Below are positions 21,881 to 33,098 of a stretch of DNA of 64,000 nucleotides, one piece after another. Position numbers and translations under genes: made by a program. The notes below the pieces were generated by a model that did not search any database, was not told where the DNA came from, and saw only the letters and a list, made by a program, of their open reading frames with translations. Position 1 is the first letter of the stretch. Every line of letters starts with the position of its first letter. Origin of the DNA: Lepus europaeus (taxonomy: Eukaryota; Chordata; Mammalia; Lagomorpha; Leporidae); assembly GCF_033115175.1 (NCBI RefSeq), contig NC_084844.1:36303885-36367884 (forward strand), given 5' to 3'.

Positions 21881-22019
21881 GAAACTGTGAGACCTAGAGC
21901 AGAGGATACACTTTCATCACTGTCTTGAAAACAACTATGTGAATACCTCTATGCCTGTCATAAAGCAATACTAACTCACAACTTTTATATTTTCTATTCT
22001 ATTTCACTTTTAAAAATTC

Positions 22020-22290
22020 TAGCCCTGGGTCCAGCATTGTGCCACAGTGGGTTAAGCCACAGTCTGCAATACCAGCATCCCATATGCTGGTCTAGCACCC
22101 TGCTGATGTATGCACCTGGGAAGACAGCAGAGGATGGCCCAAGTGCTTGGAACCTGTCACCCACATGGAAGACCCACAGGGAGTTCTGGAAGCTTGGCTT
22201 CAGCATGGACCAGCCCTGGCATTTGGTTGATGGAAGAACTCTCTGTCCCTCCCTTTTTCTGTCACTTTTCCTTTCAAATAAACAAACTTG
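22020..22290 (+). mobile_element. CSINE, internally shortened
   Basis: Plus copy from ctgggtccagcattgtgcc to ttcaaataaacaaac, with part of the B-box region lost. It meets a minus copy tail to tail. Confidence 0.8.
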
Positions 22291-22615
22291 TTTTTAAGAT
22301 TTATTTATTTATTTATTTGAAAGGCAGAGCTAGAGAGAGGCAGAGGCAGAGAAAGAGAAAGGTCTTCCATCCGCTGGTTCACTCCCCACATGGCCAAAGG
22401 GCACCAATATGAAGCCAGGATCCAGGAGCTTCTTCCCCGTTTCCGACAGGGTGCAGAGGCCCAAGAACTTGGGCCATCTTCCACTGCTTTCCCAGGCCAT
22501 AGCAGAGAGCTGGATGGGAAGGAGAGCAGCCAGGACTCAAACCGGCGCCCATATGGGATGCCAATACTGCAGACTGAGGCCTTAACATGCTGTGCCACAG
22601 CACTGGCTCCAACAA
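22291..22615 (-). mobile_element. CSINE, common group
   Basis: Minus copy starting in the tail of the previous plus copy and ending in gccacagcactggctcc. The pair forms an inverted repeat about 330 bp upstream of the 22,947-23,034 exon in window coordinates. Confidence 0.87.
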
Positions 22616-22945
22616 ACATTTTTTAAAAATAATAAAAATAAAACCATAATCCTGACCTACTAAATTGATTTAATGACCTTCTGTTAAACTTACTTTTGAA
22701 AACCATTGCTGTTCAGGGATTAGCATAGCACACTTCCTGGACTCCATAAAAATCCTGAATACATCAACTTTACCCTCCCATTATTCCTTTTATTTGGCAC
22801 TGGCAGTGTTTTTACTCACTCTGTAAATTTGGAAAGCCAAAATTAAAAAGACAAAGTAAGCAATATTCAAAACAAAAAGTCAAATGTTAGTTATTATCAA
22901 GAATAATCTATCTTTGAACTATTGGGCTAGTCTAAAATGTGCTTA

Positions 22946-23098
<153 letters not shown>

Positions 23099-23224
23099 TT
23101 ATGGTTACTCTACAGAGATCCCTTGTCAATAACACCTTAAACGGAGGAAACCTTCCCAATAATTTATATTATACCAGAAAGGGAAAAGCAGAGGAAGGAG
23201 TCAATCTTTAAAATGTTCCCATAG

Positions 23225-23562
23225 GGGCCAGCGCTGTGGTATAGCAGGCTAAGCCTCCACCTGTGGCGCTGGCATCCCATATGGGCACCAGTTCAGGTCC
23301 CGAGTGCTCCACTTCTGATCCAGCTCCCTGCTAATGTGCTTGAAGAAGCAGTGGAAGATGGCCCAAGTGCTTGGGCCCTGCACCTGCATGGGCGATCCTG
23401 ATGAAGCTCCTGGTTTCCGACTTTGCATAGGCCCAGCTCTGGCCATTGTGGCCACTTGGGGAGTGAACCAGCGGATGGAAGACCTCTCTCTTTGTGTCTC
23501 TCCCTCTCCCTGTCTGTAACTCTTTCAAATAAATAAATAAATCTTAAAAAAAAAAAAAAAAA
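23225..23562 (+). mobile_element. CSINE, left member of a same-site pair
   Basis: Full-length plus copy with a long A tail. The left flank AAAATGTTCCCATAG (23,210-23,224) recurs exactly after the second copy, and a diverged form (gtccccacagtcag) lies between the two copies. Confidence 0.9.
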
Positions 23563-23581
23563 AAGTCCCCACAGTCAGAAC

Positions 23582-23899
23582 GGGCCCTGTGGTGCAGTGG
23601 GTAAAGCCACAGCCTGCAGTGTTAGCATCTCATATGGGCAGCTGATTCGACTCCTGGCTGCTCCACCTCAGATCCAGCTTCCTGCTAATGCACCTGGGAA
23701 AGATGGCCCAAGTGCTTGGGCCCCTGCACCCATGTGGAAGACCTGGAAGACGCTCCTGGCTCCTGGCTTCGGATAGGCCCAGCTCCAGCTGTTGCAGCCT
23801 TTTGGGGCATGAACCAGTGAATGGAAGATCAATATCCCTCTCTGTCTCCTCTCTCTGTAAACTCTGTCTTTCAAATAAACAAATAAATCTTTAAAAAAG
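23582..23899 (+). mobile_element. CSINE, right member of a same-site pair
   Basis: Plus copy from cgggccctgtggtgcagtgg to aaataaacaaataaatc. The right flank AAAATGTTCCCATAG is at 23,900-23,914. Confidence 0.88.
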
Positions 23900-23914
23900 A
23901 AAATGTTCCCATAG

Positions 23915-24400
23915 TCAAGCCATTTTTATGTGGGGCCAGGCCTCAAACCCACAAAACTAGTCAAGGCTCTTGCTAGAGTCTTTGTTAAAACATAACCAGA
24001 AAGGTAACAGAACTGGAACATGGGGTGGCAAGTGAAACACAGGATCACACAGGAAAACATGTGTGCTACATTTTGTAAACAAAAATTTAAAAACGTCATT
24101 GAAATTTTCTGTTGAGACAGTGAAAATACACATGGTACAACACTTCAGGAGCAAACTGGGACAGAGACATGATACCTCTCTACTTCCCAATTAAACCTGT
24201 TGGGGATCTATGAGTAAGACTGCATAGCCACAATATAAATCATTTTTTTAACCCTTTACTATTGCAACCTAATCACTGGAGTCCAAACAAATACGTAATG
24301 TAAACTTATATGATGGGAGAGGCCCCTTAAACCCTCCATCCCTTCTCTGAATCCTGACCCTTGACCGTCTCGTGAGCGTCGCAATCACTAATTCACAAGA
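23915..24400. other. First BCAS3 intron near the promoter, no recognised element
   Basis: Unique sequence between the last SINE and the CpG island. No exon recognised. Confidence 0.45.
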
Positions 24401-25700
24401 AGACGAGCACGGAGCCCACCTGCTTGAGGTTAAAAGACAACTGCCAGCAATTTCAAAGACCTCTCACAGGGCTCAGGCTTCAGCCTGAAAGCATCCACAA
24501 CCATCCCTTCCAAGTCGGGAGCAGTCAATCGGCTCACCTGAAAACTCACCCAAACTGGAGAGCCCCACCGCCCACCACCGAGACAGCCCTGCCCAAGTGG
24601 CCCGGCTGCCAGCGCCTCAGACAGCACCTACCCCGCCAGCCCCTCAGCCCTCTCGCTCCCTCTCCATCCTTTCTTCCCCGAACCCCGGTCTCTCACGCCC
24701 TGTCCTTCAAGGGCCCCGGCTCCCGGGGAAGACCCTCACCACCAGCTCAGGCCCCACTCTGCCCACAGACGCTCGCACGGACCTTCCCACTTAACCTCCA
24801 ATGCCCAGCCACCGCTGCCCCCGGCCGCCCTCTGGCCCCTTGCCCTCCACCCCTCCCCCCTTCCATTCGCGACACCTCCCTGCCGTCGAATCCCCGCCGG
24901 CCAAACCCTGTCCTCTCAGGCTGCTTGCCACTCGTCCTCTCCAAGCCTCCCCAAAGCCCAAGCCCCACCGCCGCCTCACCGGCCGCCCCGCCGGTAAACG
25001 CTGCGCTCCAGCTCTAGGCTCACTGTTTGGAGTCTCCCTCCGTGATTGACGGTTCCCACTTCCTACCACGCCTCAACGGAACCAGCCCGCTAGCCAATCG
25101 CAGACGCAAACTGGCTGAGGCCAGGCACCGCCCTTCGAGGTCGGCTTCTCCAACCAGCAAGGCGAGTAGGAGCGGCCCCGCCTCCTGAGTGTAGCCAATC
25201 CGCTGAGGCTGGAAGGAAAACACAACAGTATGTAAGTTCGGTTGCGAACGCAGGCCACTGGGGACGAATTACAACCATTTTTATTTTCCTTGCAGACAGC
25301 ACCTTCTTGGCTTTGTCAAAAAAAAGAAAACAAAAGAAAAAAAAAACAGCAACATGCCCAACTCCCGCGCACTTCACCCGTCTCAGGGTGGGAACCTGAG
25401 GACAGGGAGACCGGTCTGTTTACATCGAATTCTCGCGACAGCCAGTTCGAAGCTCAAAGCACGTGGACATGGCAGCTGCCAATCACTTGGAGTTGACCAC
25501 TCACCCATCCAGAACCCGCCTTCGGCCCCGCCCTTTGCGATGTGTTTACCTTCCGGGAGCCCAGGCTGGCTCGCCCCCGCAGTCAGCCCCAGAGTCAGGC
25601 AGATGTTGATCGGACCCGGGGCGCGGCCGGTAATCTTGTCCATTTGAGCAAGGTTTGTAGTCCACGCCTGACTCCTTCCTTATCTCGGTTTCCTTCTCCT
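24400..25700. promoter_or_regulatory. CpG island and BCAS3 promoter, possibly bidirectional
   Basis: Seen: a GC- and CpG-rich, SINE-free block between the BCAS3 start exon and the PPM1D 3' end, the place of the BCAS3 promoter in mammals. CCAAT motifs (inverted relative to BCAS3) are at 25,094-25,098 and 25,195-25,199, and an Sp1-type GC box CCCCGCCTCC at 25,177-25,186. No TATA box was found at a fitting place, as usual for CpG-island promoters. The right part (about 25,370-25,640) is a second CpG-dense lobe with another CCAAT near 25,474, which could fire to the right. Long open frames here come from base composition. Confidence 0.8.
24980..25030 (-). other. BCAS3: Candidate non-coding exon 1 of BCAS3
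   Basis: On the minus strand a consensus donor GGCCG|GTGAGG ends at 24,980, 100-150 bp downstream of the CCAAT box nearest it. Other usable donors are at about 24,538 (TTTTCAG|GTGAGC) and 24,418 (AAGCAG|GTGGGC), so the exon boundary is not settled. The true start codon is in the next exon. Confidence 0.35.
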
Positions 25701-25769
25701 ATCTCGATCTGCATCTGCGGTTGTCGCTTCCGCCTTTGCTGTTCTTTCCGAATGTCAAGCTAAATAAAA

Positions 25770-26269
25770 ACAAACCGTCATCAGCAGTCCAGACTAAAGA
25801 AGTGACACGTATTTCGGAATAGCAGCGCTCGCCCTGCGAAGGGAATCTGCAGGCCATGCTGAACTGGGTGCATTCAAGGAGGTTGAGGCAAGGATGTTTT
25901 TAAAGCAAAAATGAGGATTACACCAGATGCTTTGAAACAGCAGTCTTTGGCCACAATGTTTAGTGACCCAGGTGACGCTAATCCCAGGTTGGATAGACAG
26001 TTGCTGGGCAGACGTCCTTGTAGACAGAACATGTTTTGTAAGATTGTGGTGGCTTCTGTGTAATGTGGTTCTGGCGGCGTCTTTTATGATACTTAATGTC
26101 AACCAGTTATGTGTACAAACCATTCTTGAGAACCTTCTGGCTTTATTTCATTAACATTTTTCTTAGAGTTGACAATAGACGACTCTTTATTGGTTCTGAT
26201 AACTTTCACATTCCTTTCACAGTAATAAGTATACTTACTAACGGAATGATAAGTGTAGCCTTTCATTAA
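25770..26269. other. Intergenic, no recognised element
   Basis: About 500 bp beyond the CpG island with no SINE. An AATAAA (25,763-25,768) sits at its left border. It may hold an old repeat I could not name. Confidence 0.4.
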
Positions 26270-26280
26270 AAGTATTTGCA

Positions 26281-26600
26281 TGGGGACAGTGTTGTGGCTC
26301 AGTGGTTTTAAGCCACTGGCTACAGCGATATAAGTCCCGGCAGATCCAGGTCCCTGCTAATGGCCTAGGAAAGTAGCGAAGATGGCCCAAGTACTTAGGC
26401 CCCTGTGCCCATGGTGGCAGACCCAGATGAAGCTCCTGACTCCTGCCTTCGACCTGACCCAGCTCTGGCCTTGGGGGCCATTTGGGGAGTGGACAGTGGA
26501 TGGAAGATCTTTCTCTCTCACATTCTCTCTCTCTGCCTCTCCCTCTCCCTCTGTAACTCTACCTTTTAAATAAATAAATAAATCTTTTTAATAAAAATAC
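26281..26600 (+). mobile_element. CSINE with 11-bp TSD
   Basis: Plus copy flanked by AAGTATTTGCA (26,270-26,280 and about 26,601-26,611). Confidence 0.9.
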
Positions 26601-26612
26601 AAGTATTTGCAG

Positions 26613-27285
26613 AAGCCTGCATTGTGGTACAGCATGTTAAGCCTCTGCCTGAGATGAGGACATCCCATACGGGTGTCATTTAATTTTTTTTAAAAGATTT
26701 ATTTATTTGAAACACAGAGTTAGAGGTAAAGACAGAAAGAGAGGTCTTCCATCTACTGGTTCACTCCCTAGATGGCCGCAACAGCTGGAACTGCACCAAT
26801 CCGAAGCCAGGAGCCCAGGAGCTTCTTCTGGGTCTCCCACACGGGTGCAGGGGCCCAAGGACTTGGGCCATTTTCTACTGCTATCCCAGGCCATAGCAGA
26901 GAGCTGGATCGGAAGAGGAGCAGCCGGGACTAGAACCAGCGCCCATATGGGATGCCGGCGCTTCAGGCCTGGGCTTTAACCTGCTGCTCTACAGCACTGG
27001 CCCCATGGGTGTCAGTTAAACTCCTGGCTGCTCCACTTCCAATTCAGCTTCCTGATAATGTGCCTGGGAAAGCAGTGGAAGGTGGAGCAAGTACCAAGGT
27101 CCCTGCAACCCTCATGGGAGACCTGGATGGAGATCCAGGCTCCTGGCTTCATCCTGGCCTAACCCCAAGTGTTGTGGCCATTTGAGGAGTGAACCAGCTG
27201 AAGAAAGATCTGTCTCTACCTCTCTCTCTCTCTCTCTTTGTAACTCTGCATTTCAAATAAAATAATAATTTTTTTTTTCCAAAAC
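26613..27285 (+). mobile_element. CSINE split by a minus CSINE
   Basis: Plus copy in two parts, 26,613-26,683 and 27,005-27,285, abutting the previous copy. The joined parts give a normal SINE order. Confidence 0.87.
26684..27004 (-). mobile_element. CSINE nested in a plus CSINE
   Basis: Full minus copy. GGGTGTCATTTAA and GGGTGTCAGTTAA on its two sides are the duplicated host sequence (about 26,671-26,683 and 27,007-27,019). Confidence 0.88.
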
Positions 27286-27292
27286 AGTATTC

Positions 27293-27978
27293 TCAGGGGC
27301 CAGCGTTGTGGTGTAGTGGGTTAAGCCAATGCTTGTGACACCAGCATCCCACATAGGCACTGATTTCTGTCCCAATTCTAATCCAGCTCTCTGCTAATTG
27401 CCTGGAAAAGTCCTTGGGTCCCTGCCACCCAGATGTAAGACCCACATGAAGCTCCTGGCTCCTGGTCTCAGCCTAGCCCAGCCCTGGCTGTTGTGGCCAT
27501 CTGGGAAGTGGACCAGCAGATGGAAGATGTCTCTCTCCTTTTCTTTCTTTCTCTGCCGCACACCCCTCTGTAATTCCGGCTTTTTTCTTTTTTTCTTTTC
27601 TTTTTTTTTTTTTTTTTTTTTGACAGAGTTAGACAGTGAGAGACAGAGAGACAGGGAGAAAGGTCTTCCTTTTCCGTTGGTTCACCCCCCAAATGGCTGC
27701 CACAGCTGGTGCGCTGCGCCGATCCAAAGCCAGGAGCCAGGTGCTTCTCCTGGTCTCCCATGGGGTGCAGGGCCCAAGCACTTGGGCCATCCTCCACTGC
27801 CTTCCCGGGCCACAGCAGAGAGCTGGACTGGAAGAGGAGCAACTGGGACAGAATCCGGCACCCCAACCGGGACTAGAACTCAGGGTGCCGGCACTGCAGG
27901 CAGAGGATTAGCCTAGTGAGCCACAGTGCCGGCCAGGATAAACAAATCTTTAAAAAAAAAAAAGAAAGAAAGAAAGAA
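27293..27978 (+). mobile_element. CSINE split near its 3' end by a young CSINE
   Basis: Plus copy, 27,293-27,580; its tail (aggataaacaaatctttaaa) resumes at about 27,936 after a minus insert, followed by AAAG repeats. Confidence 0.83.
27581..27935 (-). mobile_element. Young GC-rich CSINE, nested
   Basis: Minus copy with a long T-rich start (about 27,583-27,621), ending in gccacagtgccggcc. The young-group B-box complement gactagaac is present. Confidence 0.88.
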
Positions 27979-27997
27979 ATGAAAAACTATCTTCAAA

Positions 27998-28312
27998 GAG
28001 GGCAACATTGTTGTATAACATGGTAAACTGCCACTTGGAAAACAGGAACTCTGAAGTTTGAGTCTCTGTTACTCTGCTTCTGCTCCAGCTCTCTGCTGGT
28101 GCACCTGGGAAGGCAGTGGAACATGGCCCATGTGCCACCAATGTGGGAGACCCTGATGGAGTTCCTAGCTCTAGGCTTTGGCCTGTACAGATTGACTACT
28201 GCAGCCATTTGGAGAGTGAATCAGTGGAAAGAAAACCCTTCTGTCTCTCCCCTGTCTGTCACTCTGCCTTTCAAATATATAAATAAATCTTAGCCAAAAA
28301 AAAAAAAAAAAA
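27998..28312 (+). mobile_element. CSINE, common group
   Basis: Plus copy, diverged head (gggcaacattgttgtataac), ending in a long A run. Confidence 0.82.
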
Positions 28313-28391
28313 AAGCCAGAATCAGCATCTGATATGGGATGCCAACATTGCAATGGCAGTTTAACCCACTGTACCACAACACTGTCCCTTA
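28313..28391 (-). mobile_element. CSINE head fragment
   Basis: Complement of the tRNA-like head only (gatatgggatgccaacattg ... ccacaacactgtccc), directly after the A tail of the plus copy. Confidence 0.7.
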
Positions 28392-28553
28392 TATTTTATA
28401 AAAGTCATTTTGTCTACCATATAAACTGCTTACAGGAGAAGGGGTAACAGTAGGACAGTGGATCACATACTGAAGCTATTTCAGTAGACTCCTCAATATG
28501 ATGTCTAAAACAGAATTGAAACCTGAAGTAGCATGATGAAAAATAGTTGGCTT

Positions 28554-28844
28554 AGGCCGGTGCCGCGGCTCACTAGGCTAATCCTGTGCCTGCGGTGCCG
28601 GCACCCGGGGTTCTAGTCCCAGTTGCTCCTCTTCCAGTCCAGCTCTCTGCTGTGGCCCAGGAAGGCAGTGGAAGATGGCCCAAGTGCTTGGGCCCTGCAC
28701 CCGCATGGGAGACCAAGAGGAAGCACCTGGCTCCTGGCTTCGGATTGGCGAAGCACACCGGCTGTAGCGGCCATTTTGGGGGGTGAACCAATGGAAAAGG
28801 AAGACATTTCTCTCTGTCTCTCTCTAACTCTGCCTGAAAAAAAA

Positions 28845-28911
<67 letters not shown>
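28554..28911 (+). mobile_element. Young GC-rich CSINE with (GAAA)n tail
   Basis: Plus copy flanked by ATAGTTGGCTT (28,543-28,553 and 28,912-28,922). Its A tail has turned into a long GAAA repeat. Confidence 0.93.
28847..28911 (+). repeat. (GAAA)n microsatellite
   Basis: About 16 GAAA units in a SINE tail; likely length-variable. Confidence 0.97.
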
Positions 28912-28915
<4 letters not shown>

Positions 28916-29007
28916 TTGGCTTCAAGATATATTTGAGACAGAAAATTCGAAGAACTTGATAATATGTTATATATGGGGTAGAGGGAAAGAATCAAAAGTA
29001 ATTCCTG

Positions 29008-29335
29008 GGTTTGGCACTGTGGCATAGCAGGTAAAGCCGCCACCTGCAGTGCCCACATCCCATATGGATGCCAGTTCAAGTTCTGGCTGCTCCACTTCTG
29101 ATCCAGCTCTCTGCTATGGCATAGGAAAGCAGTAGAAGTTGGCCCAAGTCCTTGGGCCCCTGCACCCGCCATGGGAGACCTGGAGGAAGCTCCTGGCTCC
29201 TGGCTTTGGATCGGTGCAACTCCGGCCGTTGCAGCCAACTGGGGAGTGAACCAGCGAATGGAAGACCTCTCTCTCTCTCTCTCTCTGCCTCTCCTTCTCC
29301 CTCTGTGTAACTCAAATAAATCCTTTAAAAAAAAA
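29008..29335 (+). mobile_element. CSINE, common group
   Basis: Plus copy from tgggtttggcactgtggcat to a short caaataaatcc tail. Confidence 0.86.
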
Positions 29336-29649
29336 GTTCAACATGTTTTATATATATATCCATATGCATACATATAAACAGGATGAACACCAGCAGAGTT
29401 CTACATTTTTTAGTGGGAGTATACTGCTGTGCTTGGTTTCATCAATTCTAAGTTGCACAAGAATATTATGACCCTCTTTATGCTTTTTATGAGTAAATAA
29501 GTTTAATGTTCTCAGGAGCAATCAAAAACTCTTCAAATCAACTACCAACCAGTTTAACTACTACTTCATTTTCTTTCCCACAAATGTGGCATGAGATTCT
29601 CTTCTGAGCTTTAAAAAATATGGACACAATAAATCCTGTGCTAACCGTA
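29336..29649. other. Intergenic, no recognised element
   Basis: AT-rich spacer between BCAS3 and PPM1D. Nothing recognised. Confidence 0.45.
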
Positions 29650-29890
29650 TTTTTTGTTTTCATTTGATTTGAAAAGCAGTGAGGGGGGGAGACAGAGACA
29701 ACAGAAACAGAAACAACTCACAACAGCTGGGACTGAGCCAGGTCAGTCTGGGCCTCCACATGGGTGGCAGGGACCCAAGTAATTGAGCCTCACCTGCTGC
29801 CTCCCAGGGTGTGCATTAGCAGGAAGCCGACCAGAAGTGGAATAACCAGGTTTGAAAACAGGCACTCCAGTATGTAGGTGTCCCAAGTGT
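29650..29890 (-). mobile_element. Older C-type SINE
   Basis: Minus copy with ccagggtgtgcattagcagg and ggcactccagtatg, phrases of the older group. Confidence 0.7.
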
Positions 29891-29939
29891 CATCATAACT
29901 TCTATGGAAAGACCCACTATGTTGATCATGATAAATCAT

Positions 29940-30256
29940 TAAAAATTTATTTGCAAGGCAGAGTGACAGAAACAGAGAGAGAGAGACTGAGATCTTCCAT
30001 TTGCTGGTTCCCTCCCCAAATGGCTGCAATGGCCAAGTCCGAGCCAGGCTGGAGCCAGGAACAAGAAACTCACTCCAAGTCTCCCATATGGGTAGCAAGG
30101 GTCCAAGCACTTGGACTATCCTCTGCTACCTTCCCAGGTGCATCAGCAGGGAGCTGGATTGGAAGCTGAGTAGCCGGAGACTCCAACACAGCACTTCAAT
30201 ACAAGATACCAGTGACCCAAATGGTGGCTTAACCCACTGCACCGCATTGCCAGCCC
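29940..30256 (-). mobile_element. CSINE, common group
   Basis: Minus copy from aaaaatttatttgcaaggca to cgcattgccagccc. Confidence 0.85.
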
Positions 30257-30263
30257 TGATCAT

Positions 30264-30591
30264 TTTTTTTTTTTTAAAGATTTACTTATTTATTTGAAAT
30301 AAGTAAGAGTTACACAGAGAGAGAGGAGGAGAGAGAGAGAGGTCTTTCATCCACTGGTTCACTCCTCCATTGGCTGCAACAGCTGGAGCTACACTGATCC
30401 AAAGCCAGGAGCCTGGAGTGTCTTCCGGGTCCCCCATGCAGGTACGCAGGCCCAAGCACTTGGGCCATCTTCTACTGCTTTCCCAGACCATAGCAGAGAG
30501 CTGAATTGAAAGTGGAGCAGCCGGGACTTGAACCAGCATCCATATGGGATGCAGCAGCAGCTTTACCCGCTATGCCACAGTGCCAGCCCCT
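30264..30591 (-). mobile_element. CSINE with 8-bp TSD
   Basis: Minus copy flanked by CTGATCAT (30,256-30,263 and 30,592-30,599). Contains a small tail-side duplication, tttgaaataagtaag. Confidence 0.87.
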
Positions 30592-30599
30592 CTGATCAT

Positions 30600-31064
30600 A
30601 TTTTTGAATGAAAGTAACCTGTGGATGCTTAGTACATGTTGCCAACTCATGATTCATTTCAATGCATTGAGACAAGGGAAAACCGTTCAACAAACTATCT
30701 GTTCTTCATACTGAGAAATCTCAGCTAAATCTCATTTTCAGTGGAAAAGAGCAACTTCAAACAAGTTTTTTTTTCTTCCATTCGCTACCATGGACCATTA
30801 TAATACACTGCTAATTACTGAGACTGCTTCTCCTAGGGCCTCAGAGAAAAATCAGAGAACTATCCATATACAGAACAAGTGTCAAGGTTCCTGTTCGGTT
30901 TGTATTAGTTTTCCTATTTTATCCCAAAGCAATCCATTTCCCCACTTACCTGGCCATCAAAAACACTTAAATTCCAAGGGTGATGAAAAACTCTATCCTC
31001 ACACACAACTGCAGTGAGCACTATTTTAATTTCCAGGTAAAAACAGGTTTTGGTTATTATTTGA
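30600..31064. other. Intergenic, no recognised element
   Basis: No SINE or known repeat seen. Confidence 0.45.
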
Positions 31065-31285
31065 CTTATTTTAATTTATAGAGAGCTTCCATCCGCTGAC
31101 TCACTCTCCAAATGGCTGTAACAGCAGGAACTCCATCCAGGTCTGCCATGTGGATGCAGGGGCCGTCTTCCACTGCTTTCACAGGCACATCAGCAGGGAG
31201 CTGGATAAGCAGCAGAGCAGCTAGGACACAATGGGTGCTGCCATTGCAGGAGGAGGCTTAACTTGCTATGCCACAACACTGGCAA
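31065..31285 (-). mobile_element. CSINE, shortened
   Basis: Minus copy missing most of the CT tract and part of the middle; ends in gccacaacactggc. Confidence 0.75.
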
Positions 31286-31342
31286 CACTATGAAAACATG
31301 ATTTTCTGTTAGCTTGTCATTCTCTTAAAACTGGTATCTGTA

Positions 31343-31665
31343 GGGGCTGGCGCCGAGGCACACTAGGTTAATTCTCCGTCTGCAGCGCCAGCATCCCATA
31401 TGGGCGCCAGGTTCTGGTCCTGGTTGCTCCTCTTCCAGTCCAGCTCTCTGCTGTGGCCTGGGAGGGTGGTGGAGGATGGCCCAGGTGCTTGGGCCCCTGC
31501 ACCCACATGGGAGACCAGGAGCAGGCTCCTGGCTCCTGGCTTCAGATCAGCGTGGCTCCGACTGTTGCAGCCATTTGGGGGGTGAACAATCAGATGGAGG
31601 ACCTTTCTCTGTCTCTCTTTCTCACTGTCTGTAACTCTGTCAAATAAATAAATAATTAAAAAAAA
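31343..31665 (+). mobile_element. CSINE, intermediate between common and young groups
   Basis: Plus copy with a young-like head (ggcgccgaggcacactaggt) and ggtgaac(c)aat end but a common-type AAATAAATAAAT tail. Flanked by AAAACTGGTATCTGTA / AAAACTAGTATCTGTA (31,327-31,342; 31,666-31,681). Confidence 0.9.
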
Positions 31666-31721
31666 AAAACTAGTATCTGTAATTTATCATCCTAACTAGG
31701 ACACGTTCATGAAATGAAGTT

Positions 31722-32063
31722 TGCTTTTTTTTTTTTTTTTTTTGGACAGTCAAGAGTGGATAGTGAGAGAGAGACAGACAGAGAGAAAGGTCTTCCTTTT
31801 TGCTGTTGGTTCACCCTCCAATGGCCGCTGCGGCCGGCGCATCGTGCTGATCTGAAGCCAGGAGCCAGGTGCTTCTCCTGGTCTCCCATGCGGGTGCAGG
31901 CCCCAAGCACTTGGGCCATCCTCCACTGCCTTCCCGGGCCACAGCAGAGAGCTGGCCTGGAAGAGGGGCAACCGGGATAGAATCCGGCGCCCCAACCGGG
32001 ACTAGAACCCGGTGTGCCGGCGCCGCGAGGCGGAGGATTAGCCTGTTAAGCCACGGCGCCGAC
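31722..32063 (-). mobile_element. Young GC-rich CSINE with 20-bp TSD
   Basis: Minus copy bounded by a perfect duplication of 19-20 bp starting ACGTTCATGAAATGAAG (31,702-31,721 and 32,064-32,083). One of the youngest-looking insertions here. Confidence 0.96.
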
Positions 32064-32101
32064 CACGTTCATGAAATGAAGTTCTATTAACAATTACACC
32101 A

Positions 32102-32475
32102 AGGGCCAGCGCTGTGGCGTAGTGGGTAAAACTGCTGCCTGCAGTGCCAGCATCCCACATGGGCGCCAGTTCGAGACCTGGTTGCTCCACTTCCGATCCA
32201 GCTCTCTGGTATGCCCTGGGAAAACAGTAGAAGATGGCCCAAGTCCTTGGGCCCCTGCACCCACATGGGAGACCTGGAAGAAGCTCCTGGCTCCTGGCTT
32301 CAGATCAGCGCAGCTCCGGCCATTGCAGCCACCTGGGGAGTGAACCAGCGGATGGAAGACCTCTCTCCACCTCTCCTTCTCCCTGGGGAGTGAACCAGCG
32401 GATGGAAGACCTCTCTCCACCTCTCCTTCTCCCTGGGTAACTCTTTCAAGTAAATAAATATATCTTTAAAAAAAA
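32102..32475 (+). mobile_element. CSINE with internal 50-bp tandem duplication
   Basis: Plus copy flanked by AATTACACCA (32,092-32,101 and 32,476-32,485). A 50-bp unit is repeated at 32,341-32,390 and 32,391-32,440, covering the tgaaccagcggatggaagac region and CT tract. Confidence 0.92.
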
Positions 32476-32485
32476 AATTACACCA

Positions 32486-32775
32486 GGGATGGGCATTTAG
32501 CCCCACCAGTAAGCTGCCGGTTAGGATTTCTGCATACCATATTTAAGTGCCCGGGTTTGATTCCCAGCTCTGCTCCTGACTCCAGCTTTCTGCTAATGCA
32601 GACCCTGGGAGGCAGCAGTGAGGGCTCAAACAACTGGGATCCTGCCACCCACACAGAAGACCTGGACTGAGCTCCTGGCTCACAGGCTACAGCCCAGCTA
32701 CTGTGGGCATTTGAACAGTGAACCTGCCAATGGAAGCTCACCTTCTATCCCTTTAAAAATAATTTTATCCAAAAA
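32486..32775 (+). mobile_element. Older C-type SINE
   Basis: Plus copy directly after the previous one's TSD: gggatgggcatttagcccca head and aagtgcccgggtttgattcc. Confidence 0.78.
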
Positions 32776-32849
32776 AGAGTAGGCCAGGACTGTCTCAGGC
32801 AAGCCACGAGGAACATTCACTGTTAAAAAAAAATTTTTTTTTTAACTTG

Positions 32850-33095
32850 TAGGACAATGCTGGCATCCCTTATGGGTGTGGTTCAAGACCTGGCTGCTCC
32901 ACTTCTGATCCAGTTCCCTGCTAATGCACCTCAGAAAGCAGTAGAAGATAGCCCAAGTGCTTGGGCCCTTGCACCCTCGTGAGATCTGGAAGAAGCTCCT
33001 GGCTCCTGGCTTCAGCCTGGCACTGCCCCAGCCATTGCAACCATTCGGAGAGTGAACCAATGGATGGAAGCTCTCTCTCCCTCTCCTTTCCCAAA
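32850..33095 (+). mobile_element. CSINE, head and tail shortened
   Basis: Plus copy from the region before the B-box (acaatgctggcatcccttat) to the CT tract, where a minus copy follows. Confidence 0.78.
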
Positions 33096-33098
33096 AGT

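Noticed and set aside
24424..25017. 197-codon proline-rich open frame on the plus strand
   Set aside because: It lies in the CpG island, where stop codons are rare, and is antisense to BCAS3. Its low-complexity P/S composition and lack of known domains fit base composition, and overlapping frames on both strands are equally open.
25763..25768. AATAAA right of the CpG island as the end of a gene
   Set aside because: No exon or transcript evidence; AATAAA is frequent in AT-rich sequence. Mentioned only as part of a possible divergent transcript.
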